Source of the DNA: Gemmatimonadota bacterium
GTDB taxonomy: Bacteria > Gemmatimonadota > Gemmatimonadetes > Gemmatimonadales > GWC2-71-9
Assembly (NCBI GenBank): GCA_003221085.1
Contig: QHUD01000196.1
Span: forward strand, 1-20,001
Reading direction: 5' to 3'
DNA length: 20,001 nt
The notes under the pieces were generated by a model. The model worked only from the letters and a program-made list of their open reading frames with translations, had not been told where the DNA came from and ran no database searches. Below are positions 1 through 6,533 of this stretch, piece by piece (positions within the stretch are counted from its first letter, which is position 1; every line of letters starts with the position of its first letter). Position numbers and translations under genes: made by a program.

Positions 1-12
1 CCCTGTCCTAGC

Positions 13-18
13 TATATT
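13..18 (+). promoter_or_regulatory. Possible -10 box upstream of the HTH gene
   Basis: TATATT matches the sigma-70 -10 consensus at five of six positions. It lies about 90 bases before the ATG at 106. The matching -35 would fall outside the window, so only half of the promoter could be inspected. Confidence 0.25.
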
Positions 19-105
19 TAGCGACATTCGCCCGCGGTGTGCTGATAGGCCGCTTTTTGCACCCGTGGGCCTTTTCTTGTGCCGTTCGAAAGGAGCTACC
101 TCGAG

Positions 106-735
106 ATGCCTGCAGCTCTCCCGCTCAAAGATCCTGTGAAGGTGGGTCAACTGCTCCGGCGTCGCCTGCGGGAGCTCAAGCGCACGCCGCGCGAGCTCGC
201 CGAGGCGGTTCAGGTTTAGGAAGACTATATGGCGGACATGGTGTCCGGTCGGCGCCGGCCCCCGGCCCCCGGCCGCAGTGACCTGTATGCCCCCATGACC
301 AAGTTCCTGCGGCTCCACCGCAACGACCTGCCGACGTGTGCGCGGGCTGAGCGGGCGGCAGCCGTGGCCGCTGGCCGCCCCGACCCGGAGGTCTGCCGGC
401 AGGTCCTGGAGCTGTGCGCGCCGGAGCGCCAGCGGGTGCTGCAGCGTCGGTTCGCGCGACCGGATGGAGCCGAGCTCGAGCGGGTGATCGTCGGCCGGCT
501 GCTCCTGGTGGCGCAAGGGTTCGTCAACCGCAAGCTCGAGGACGAGGTCGGGCTGCGGATGGCGGCGGTACGGGAGGGGTGCACCTACCTGCAGGCCCGG
601 ATGCGCCTGTTGGAGTTCCTCGATGCCGATGCCGCATCGCTCACGGCGCGCGACTGCGAGGAGTTCCTGCGGCCGCGCATCACCACGTGGGATATCGACC
701 TGGACACGCACGCCATGCGGATCGTGCTGAAGTAA
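106..735 (+). pseudogene. XRE-family helix-turn-helix regulator interrupted by an in-frame TAG stop
   Basis: A start codon at 106 follows a good ribosome binding site (AAAGGAG at 89-95). It opens a reading frame that begins like an XRE/Cro-type DNA-binding domain: residues 13-37 read VGQLLRRRLRELKRTPRELA and on to AVQV. The frame then meets TAG at 217-219 and continues open, in the same frame, as EDYMADMVSGRRRPP and about 155 further residues to TAA at 733-735. The stop sits where an XRE domain has the turn residue before its recognition helix, usually Ser or Thr. Restored, the protein would be about 209 residues with a charged helical C-terminal part of unknown role. AGGAAG at 218-223 precedes an internal ATG at 229, so the 168-residue C-terminal piece could be translated by reinitiation. 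That piece would lack an intact DNA-binding domain. Likely a recent nonsense mutation or a consensus error. Its targets are unknown. Confidence 0.75.
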
Positions 736-776
736 GACCCACCCAGGTCAGAAACACAGCCTGGGCAAGAAATACA

Positions 777-806
777 AGCGGCGCGGTCCTGAAGGACCGC
801 GCCGTT
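777..806. terminator. Hairpin between convergent genes, probable bidirectional terminator
   Basis: Ten-base arms GGCGCGGTCC (780-789) and GGACCGCGCC (794-803) pair perfectly around a TGAA loop. The stem can be extended by about three weaker pairs. It lies between the stop of the HTH gene (plus) and the stop of the cold-shock gene (minus). Moderately T-rich sequence follows on both strands, which suits termination in both directions. Confidence 0.7.
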
Positions 807-829
807 CGTTTGCTCCTTCGCCCTGCGGC

Positions 830-1039
830 TTAGAGCTTCACAACGTTCTGCGCCGCCGGGCCCTTTTGGCCCTGCACGACGTCGAACTCGACCCGCTCGC
901 CTTCGGCCAGCGACTTGAAGCCCTGTGCCTGGATCGCGGTGTGGTGAACGAAGCAGTCCTTCTCGCCGTTCTCGGGTGTGATGAAACCAAACCCCTTCGC
1001 GTCGTTGAACCACTTCACGATACCGGTAATGCGTGCCAT
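830..1039 (-). CDS. CspA-family cold-shock protein
   Basis: This 69-residue protein is one complete cold-shock domain, a five-stranded OB fold that binds single-stranded RNA and DNA and melts unwanted mRNA structure. The opening KWFN (9-12), RNP1 motif KGFGFI (15-20) and RNP2-like CFVHH (29-33) are all present. The end reads GQKGPAAQNVV, also typical, and the length is standard for the family. AGGAG at 1050-1054 lies ten bases before the ATG. The gene starts 18 bases after the stop of rpsU on the same strand, so the two are probably one transcript. A strong hairpin follows the stop. The family is certain. Whether it is truly cold-induced or constitutive cannot be read from the protein. The Cys at the start of RNP2 is slightly unusual. 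Confidence 0.96.
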   Translation of the reverse strand: MARITGIVKWFNDAKGFGFITPENGEKDCFVHHTAIQAQGFKSLAEGERVEFDVVQGQKGPAAQNVVKL

Positions 1040-1057
1040 CTGGGTGTTACTCCTGAC

Positions 1058-1255
1058 TTAATGTTGTTCGCGACGTCGTGCGGACTTCACCTTGCGGCGT
1101 GCCGCTGCTTTATCCTTCCGTCGCCGTAGAGCGCCGGGGCTCTCGTAGAAGCGTTTCCGCTTCATGTCCTGAAACAGGCCGGCTTTCGTGATCTGGCGAC
1201 GGAACTTCTTCAACACGTATTCCAATCGGTCGCCGTCGCCTACGGTCACTTCCAT
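1058..1255 (-). CDS. rpsU: 30S ribosomal protein bS21
   Basis: This 65-residue, very basic protein matches bS21, a small-subunit protein that sits near the anti-Shine-Dalgarno end of 16S rRNA and helps initiate translation. Family features are the early DRLEYVLKKFRRQI segment, then KAGLFQDMKRKRFYESP (25-41), then a tail of Arg, Lys and Ala. The length is within the normal 60-70 range. GGAGAG at 1261-1266 gives a ribosome binding site five bases from the ATG. It is the first gene of a pair with the cold-shock protein. A promoter candidate at 1353-1381 would give a leader of about 90 bases containing a terminator-like hairpin. The product is certain. The leader control is inferred. Confidence 0.95.
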   Translation of the reverse strand: MEVTVGDGDRLEYVLKKFRRQITKAGLFQDMKRKRFYESPGALRRRKDKAAARRKVKSARRREQH

Positions 1256-1280
1256 CCGGTCTCTCCAGTCGAGTAGCCCC

Positions 1281-1313
1281 AGAAACGAAACGACCCGGGC
1301 GGTAGCCCAGGTC
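1281..1313 (-). terminator. Terminator-like hairpin in the rpsU leader (possible attenuator)
   Basis: Read on the minus strand, GACCTGGGC (1313-1305) pairs with GCCCGGGTC (1300-1292) around a TACC loop. All nine pairs form, one of them a G-T wobble. The tract GTTTCGTTTCT (1291-1281) follows at once. This is the shape of an intrinsic terminator, yet it lies inside the leader of rpsU. No minus-strand gene ends nearby that it could serve. Confidence 0.5.
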
Positions 1314-1352
1314 CTAAAGAAACAGTCTCTGGTTCGTTATCGCTCGGGGTGG

Positions 1353-1381
1353 ATGATCGCCGCGGGGACGGCATTTGTCAA
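1353..1381 (-). promoter_or_regulatory. Sigma-70-type promoter candidate for rpsU-csp
   Basis: On the minus strand a perfect -35 TTGACA (1381-1376) is followed by a 17-base spacer and GATCAT (1358-1353), which matches the -10 consensus at four of six positions. Transcription would begin near 1346, about 90 bases before the rpsU start codon. Confidence 0.5.
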
Positions 1382-1503
1382 CACCTGAAGCCAAAGAAGG
1401 CGTCAAGCAACGGCGTAGCACGAAACCGTTGCACGAAGAGGTCACGCGGAGGCGTCACCTGACTTTGGCGCCTCTGCGCGACGCTGTTGTGCCACGGCGT
1501 CAC

Positions 1504-1532
1504 TTGACGTAACTGCGTGACGTCGTTATGGT
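1504..1532 (+). promoter_or_regulatory. Sigma-70-type promoter candidate for the DEAD-box helicase
   Basis: TTGACG (1504-1509) is separated by exactly 17 bases from TATGGT (1527-1532), matching the consensus at five and four of six positions. The implied leader is about 170 bases long and contains the hairpins described at 1572-1587 and 1641-1676. Confidence 0.5.
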
Positions 1533-1640
1533 TCTGTCGAACCAAGAGCTGGCATCCTTCCGAAGGACGGTCCCGCTCAGGAGCGGGTTCCGGCGCTGTA
1601 CACACGCCCGGTCTCATTCCCCAGGTTCACAACGAGAGTG

Positions 1641-1676
1641 ACGCTGCAGCGCGGTGGCATCAGCCACCGGCAGCGT
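1641..1676 (+). promoter_or_regulatory. Long bulged hairpin in the helicase mRNA leader
   Basis: Two perfect seven-base stems stack: ACGCTGC (1641-1647) with GCAGCGT (1670-1676), and CGGTGGC (1652-1658) with GCCACCG (1663-1669). A four-base bulge lies on the 5' side and the loop is ATCA. The structure ends about 20 bases before the ribosome binding site and is followed by a short GT-rich run. It could act as a temperature- or helicase-responsive leader element, but the sequence alone does not show a function. Confidence 0.55.
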
Positions 1677-1711
1677 GCGTGTGTGTGTATTGCGAAAGGA
1701 AGCAATCAGTA

Positions 1712-2929
<1,218 letters not shown>

Positions 2930-2935
2930 AACGAC

Positions 2936-2963
2936 GTAGGGGCGCAGCATGCTGCGCCCCTAC
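2936..2963. repeat. Perfect 28-bp palindrome between convergent genes
   Basis: The 28 bases equal their own reverse complement. Each arm is GTAGGGGCGCAGCA or its complement, centred on 2949/2950. It starts seven bases after the helicase stop and ends 20 bases before the citrate synthase stop. It could terminate transcription from both sides, although no T-run follows. Its REP-like form also suggests a dispersed genomic repeat, which one window cannot show. Confidence 0.7.
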
Positions 2964-2983
2964 AGGTCGCGAACCGCTCCCGT

Positions 2984-4273
2984 TCAGCCTCTGTTTTCGA
3001 TCGACACGTAATCCCGCTTGTCGGAGCCCGTGTAGATCTGATGCGGGCGGGCGATCTTCTGCTCCTTGTCGAGCAGCATCTCCTGCCACTGCGCCAGCCA
3101 ACCGGGCGTCCGCCCGATGGCGAACAGCACCGGAAACATGTCCATCGGGAACTTCATCGCTTCGTAGATGATCCCCGAGTAGAAATCCACGTTGGGGTAC
3201 AGCTTCCGCGTCACGAAGTAATCCTCTTGGAGCGCGATGCGCTCGAGCTCCACGGCGATGTCGATGAGCGGGTTCTTCCCGGTGACGTCGAACACTTCCT
3301 CGGCGACCCGCTTGATCAGCTTGGCGCGGGGATCGTAGCTCTTGTAGATCCGGTGGCCAAAACCGAACAGGCGAAACTCGCCGCGCTTCACGCGGTCGAG
3401 GTACGCCGGGATGTTGTCTTTGGAGCGGATCTCGCGGAGCATCCGCAGCACTTCCTCGTTGGCGCCGCCGTGCAGCGGGCCGTACAGGGCCGCCGCGGCG
3501 GCGGCCATCGCCGAGTAGGGGTCGGCGTGCGACGAGCCCACGCCGCGCATGGCGCTGGTCGAGCAATTCTGCTCGTGGTCCGCGTGCAGAATGAACAGCA
3601 CGTCCAGCGCCCGCTCGAGCGTCTTGTTCGGCGTGTATTTCACCTCCGTCGCCTTGAACATCATATTCAGGAAGTTCCCCGCGTAGGACAGGTCGTTGTC
3701 CGGATACGCGTAGGGCATGCCCACCGAATGACGGTAGGCGAAGGCGGCGAGGGTAGGCGCCTTGGCGATCAGCCGGAAGATCTGGTTCCAGCGCGAAGTC
3801 TCGTTCGCGATCTGCTTCGCCTCGGGATAGAAGGTCGAGAGCGCGGCGACGGTGCTCACGAACATCCCCATGGGATGGGCATCGTGATGGAACCCGTCGA
3901 TGAATTTCTTGATGCTCTCATGAACGATCGTGTGGTGGGTGATGCTGTAGACCCACGAATCGAGCTCCGCCGCGGACGGCAGCTCGCCGTGCAGCAGCAG
4001 GTATGCGGTTTCCAGGAACGTGCTTCGCTCGGCCAGCTGCTCGATCGGATACCCGCGGTAGCGCAGGATGCCCTTGTCGCCGTCGATGTAGCTGATCGCG
4101 CTGCGGCAGGCGGCCGTGTTCAGGAACCCCGGGTCATACGTCGCCAGCCCCGGATCGTCGCTCGCCACCTTGATCTGGCGCAGGTCGACCGCGCGGATCG
4201 TGCCGTCCTGGATGGGGAGCTCGTACGACTTGCCGGTTCGGTTGTCGGTGACGGACAGGGTGCTCTTCGACAC
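2984..4273 (-). CDS. gltA: Citrate synthase (type II, Gram-negative form)
   Basis: This 429-residue cytoplasmic enzyme condenses acetyl-CoA with oxaloacetate to form citrate, the entry step of the TCA cycle. The length and the N-terminal extension of about 50 residues match the E. coli-type enzyme. Visible family segments are YIDGDKGILRYRGYPIEQLA (62-81), HADHEQN (230-236), LHGGANE with catalytic His268, GFGHRIYK (304-311) with His307, and VDFYSG with catalytic Asp363. These align with His264, His305 and Asp362 of the E. coli enzyme. The start is GTG at 4273-4271, preceded by AGGA eight bases away. It diverges from the phosphoribosyltransferase-like gene, and the inverted repeat at 4301-4321 probably controls it. 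A 2-methylcitrate synthase role is less likely given the extension and the lack of prp neighbours. Confidence 0.96.
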   Translation of the reverse strand: MSKSTLSVTDNRTGKSYELPIQDGTIRAVDLRQIKVASDDPGLATYDPGFLNTAACRSAISYIDGDKGILRYRGYPIEQLAERSTFLETAYLLLHGELPSAAELDSWVYSITHHTIVHESIKKFIDGFHHDAHPMGMFVSTVAALSTFYPEAKQIANETSRWNQIFRLIAKAPTLAAFAYRHSVGMPYAYPDNDLSYAGNFLNMMFKATEVKYTPNKTLERALDVLFILHADHEQNCSTSAMRGVGSSHADPYSAMAAAAAALYGPLHGGANEEVLRMLREIRSKDNIPAYLDRVKRGEFRLFGFGHRIYKSYDPRAKLIKRVAEEVFDVTGKNPLIDIAVELERIALQEDYFVTRKLYPNVDFYSGIIYEAMKFPMDMFPVLFAIGRTPGWLAQWQEMLLDKEQKIARPHQIYTGSDKRDYVSIENRG

Positions 4274-4300
4274 GCGAATCGTCCTGGGAAATGGCTCGCG

Positions 4301-4322
4301 AAAGATAACCCCGTTATCTTTG
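4301..4322. promoter_or_regulatory. Inverted repeat carrying -10-like sequences for both divergent genes
   Basis: AAAGATAAC (4301-4309) and GTTATCTTT (4313-4321) form a perfect nine-base inverted repeat with a CCC centre. On the plus strand the right arm plus one base reads TATCTTTG (4315-4322), which matches the Bacteroidetes-type TAnnTTTG element. On the minus strand the left arm gives TATCTTTC. Each arm could serve as the -10 of one divergent gene, and the symmetric centre could bind a dimeric regulator. No clear -35 is present on either side. Confidence 0.5.
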
Positions 4323-4330
4323 CGCTACTC

Positions 4331-4993
4331 ATGGCCCAAGCGACTGCTCCGAAGCCCGCCAGCCTTTATCCGACGCGATCCGCCGCCGGTGCCCTCCTGG
4401 GCCAGCACCTGGCCGGCCGCGGCTACCTCGGCTGTCTGTTACTCGGCATCACGCCCGAAGGCGTCGAGATTGCCGCCAACGCTTCCAAGGCGATGGGGGC
4501 CCAATTCGACGTCCTCGTCGCCGCGTTCATCAAGCTGGGGTCCAACCAGGCTCCGATCGGCGCGATCGCCGAATCGGCACCGTCGGAGATGGACCCCGAC
4601 TTCCAGCCGAGCGGCGCCTTGATCGACAAGCTTTCGAGCGCGATTGACGAGTCGCGCGCGCGTGTGAAGCAGGACCTGATCCTGTACCGCACGGAGCGTC
4701 CGGTGAAGAAGCTCGCGGGCCGGATCGCGGTGATCATCGACGGCCAGGTGACCTATCCGTGGAGAGTGCTCGCCGCGGCGAAGGTGGCCGAGCAGCTGGG
4801 CGCGAAACAAGTCGTGATCGCGACGCCGGTCGCCACGCAGGCCGCGGCCGACCGCATCGTCGCCCGGCGCTACGAATTCGTGTGCCCGAGCATCGTGATG
4901 GACCCCCAGGGGCACCCGGCGCCCTATGGGGACGTCGCCGGCGAGATGCCCGAGCGGCTGCGGAGCATCATGATCGCCCACCAGGCGGCGTAG
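4331..4993 (+). CDS. Phosphoribosyltransferase-like protein with a degenerate PRPP loop
   Basis: This 220-residue protein has the outline of a type I phosphoribosyltransferase. The early GCLLLGITPEGVEIAANASK (34-53) resembles the strand and helix that carry the substrate-side residues. A hood-like central section follows, and then AGRIAVIIDGQVTYPWRVLA (129-148), where the PRPP-binding loop belongs. Active enzymes normally show two acidic residues and a TG-T turn there. Here the second acid is Gly138 and the turn is TYPW, so PRPP binding is doubtful. The start at 4331 is favoured because the protein-like sequence begins there. No Shine-Dalgarno precedes it, while TATCTTTG ends eight bases before the ATG, which suggests a leaderless mRNA. 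The same open frame runs far upstream antisense to citrate synthase, and that part is not a gene. The role is unknown. Confidence 0.7.
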   Translation: MAQATAPKPASLYPTRSAAGALLGQHLAGRGYLGCLLLGITPEGVEIAANASKAMGAQFDVLVAAFIKLGSNQAPIGAIAESAPSEMDPDFQPSGALIDKLSSAIDESRARVKQDLILYRTERPVKKLAGRIAVIIDGQVTYPWRVLAAAKVAEQLGAKQVVIATPVATQAAADRIVARRYEFVCPSIVMDPQGHPAPYGDVAGEMPERLRSIMIAHQAA

Positions 4994-5007
4994 TCAGGGG
5001 CTGACTA
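4991..5007. terminator. Small hairpin formed by the stop codons of two convergent genes
   Basis: TAGTCAG (4991-4997) and CTGACTA (5001-5007) pair perfectly around GGG. The left arm begins with the TAG of the plus-strand gene and the right arm ends with the TAG of the minus-strand gene. No T-tract follows, so it would be a weak terminator. Confidence 0.4.
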
Positions 5008-6522
5008 GCTGGTGCGAGCGAGCTCGAACAGGTAGTCGACGTACGAGCGCACGGCGCCCGTTATGCCCTGGACCTTCGGGTTCTTGGAGTCGACCACGTA
5101 GTACTCGTTCGGCGCATGCGCCCCGCTGCCGTGGCCGAGCCCGAAATGCCCCGCCGGCAGCCGCAGCGGGTCTCCGGTGAAGACGTAGCCCGGCCAGGAG
5201 CCGGCGTTGCGGGGCAACAAGACCGGGTCGATCCCGCCGCGGCGGTACACCTCCCTCTGTGCCCGAATCAACGCGGCGTCGGCGGCGGTGCTGTTGGGGT
5301 CGTAGCCACCGGTCATGTTGACTTCGACATCCCCGAAGCCGCGCTTCGCAAGGTGCGCCTTCAAGGACGCGAGCGCGTCGGCCGCCGTCATGTCGGGGAC
5401 GAGTCGCAGATCGAGTTTGGCCACTGCCCGGTGCGGCAGAATGGTCTTGCCACCCTGGCCGGTGTATCCGCCGACGAGACCTTCGATGTTGACGGTGGGA
5501 CGCGACATCAGCAGCTCGAGCGCCTCGCGCCAGCTCACGTCGTGCACCCAATGGTCGACGCCCAGTTGCCGCTTCGTCACCTGCTCGTCGAGACGATTCG
5601 CCGCTTCCGCAATCATGGCCTTCTCGGCCGGAGAGAGCGGTCGCGCCTTGTCGGCGAACCCGTCGATCGCGGGGTCAGTGCCGTCGGGAGCGACCAGTGT
5701 GGCGAGCGCTTCGACCAGATGCCACGCCGGGCTGTCCACGCGGGCCTTGTTGCTCGAGTGGATGTCGTGCTGCGGCCCGCGGCCCCAGCGCTCGCCGCTC
5801 GAGACCAGCTCGACCTCGATCACGCCCTTGGCGCCGAGCGTCATGATCACCTTGCCGTCGAGCTCCTGCGCGGCCGAAGGCATGAAGATGCCCATCACGT
5901 TTCGGAGCGCGGCGAGCACCTCAGGTCGGCGGACGATCTGGGGGAAGTGGGGCGAGCCGATTTCTTCCTCGCCCTCGGCCACGAGCACCAAGTTCACGGG
6001 GAGCTTCCGGCCCGCCCCGCGGATGGCGTGGAGCGCGGCGAGGAACGACGCCTCGGGCCCCTTTTGGTTCACGGCGCCCCGCCCGATGAGCACGGTTCCT
6101 ACACCCGGCCGCTCGACGAGCGCCCCGGCCCAGGGCGGGGACGACCATTCCGCGGGATCCACTTGTTTGACGTCATACATGAAGTAGAGGCCCAGGGTGC
6201 GGGGCGCACCGGCGTCGAGCGTCGCGAAAATGCCCGGCTGGCCGTCGGTGGGCAGCTTGCGGACCTGGTCGAACCCGGCCTCGCGCAGCAGCTGCATCGT
6301 GAGCTCGCACCCCTCCGCGACCCCGTTGTTCTCCGCGGCAATCGACGGCTGGTGGATCCATCGCTGCAGCCGGGTGACGGCCTCCTGGTGACGCCGCTCG
6401 ATCTCCGTCTGAATGTCGTCCAGGCCGCGGGACGCCAGGGGCGCCCACGCCGGCAAGGCGAGCGCCGCGGCACCCGCCGCGGCGCCCTCGAGGAAGGCCC
6501 GCCGGTCCACCGAGTGTTCCAT
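5005..6522 (-). CDS. Tat-exported M20-family peptidase-like hydrolase with altered metal ligands
   Basis: This 505-residue protein has the M20 (carboxypeptidase/dipeptidase) layout. It opens with a twin-arginine signal, DRRAFLEG (6-13), and an Ala-rich hydrophobic stretch ending near residue 30, so export by Tat is likely. The usual GHxD metal motif reads FMYD (114-117), with Met in place of His. The usual DxKG reads NQKG (152-155), with Asn in place of the bridging Asp. The EGEEEIGS catalytic segment (183-190), HDIH in the lid domain (252-255) and the C-terminal AHAPNE (468-473) are kept. The third-ligand region reads FMPS and shows no Asp. The start at 6522 is fixed by GGAGG four bases upstream and by the Tat signal. 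It begins 11 bases after the acyl-CoA dehydrogenase stop, as last gene of the operon. It may be a single-metal enzyme or a catalytically dead binding protein. Confidence 0.85.
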   Translation of the reverse strand: MEHSVDRRAFLEGAAAGAAALALPAWAPLASRGLDDIQTEIERRHQEAVTRLQRWIHQPSIAAENNGVAEGCELTMQLLREAGFDQVRKLPTDGQPGIFATLDAGAPRTLGLYFMYDVKQVDPAEWSSPPWAGALVERPGVGTVLIGRGAVNQKGPEASFLAALHAIRGAGRKLPVNLVLVAEGEEEIGSPHFPQIVRRPEVLAALRNVMGIFMPSAAQELDGKVIMTLGAKGVIEVELVSSGERWGRGPQHDIHSSNKARVDSPAWHLVEALATLVAPDGTDPAIDGFADKARPLSPAEKAMIAEAANRLDEQVTKRQLGVDHWVHDVSWREALELLMSRPTVNIEGLVGGYTGQGGKTILPHRAVAKLDLRLVPDMTAADALASLKAHLAKRGFGDVEVNMTGGYDPNSTAADAALIRAQREVYRRGGIDPVLLPRNAGSWPGYVFTGDPLRLPAGHFGLGHGSGAHAPNEYYVVDSKNPKVQGITGAVRSYVDYLFELARTS

Positions 6523-6533
6523 AGCGCCTCCGG

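Larger units (their letters stand above)
1256..1711. other. 456-bp divergent regulatory region between rpsU and the helicase gene
   Basis: No convincing coding sequence lies here. Open frames in the region lack ribosome binding sites and recognisable protein. The region holds one promoter candidate for each direction (1353-1381 minus, 1504-1532 plus), a terminator-like hairpin in the rpsU leader, and at least two hairpins in the helicase leader. One of these is CCCGCT (1572-1577) pairing with AGCGGG (1582-1587). Leaders of about 90 and 170 bases are long for this compact genome. Confidence 0.6.

Noticed and set aside
217..219. TAG in the HTH gene read as pyrrolysine or a recoded codon
   Set aside because: TAG ends at least six genes in this window normally (for example at 4991, 5005, 8418, 11376, 13847 and 18705), so general recoding of TAG is not credible here.
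3041..4330. Long plus-strand open frame antisense to citrate synthase, upstream of the PRTase-like gene
   Set aside because: It mirrors the codon structure of citrate synthase and has no protein-like motifs. Only the part from ATG 4331 looks like a protein.
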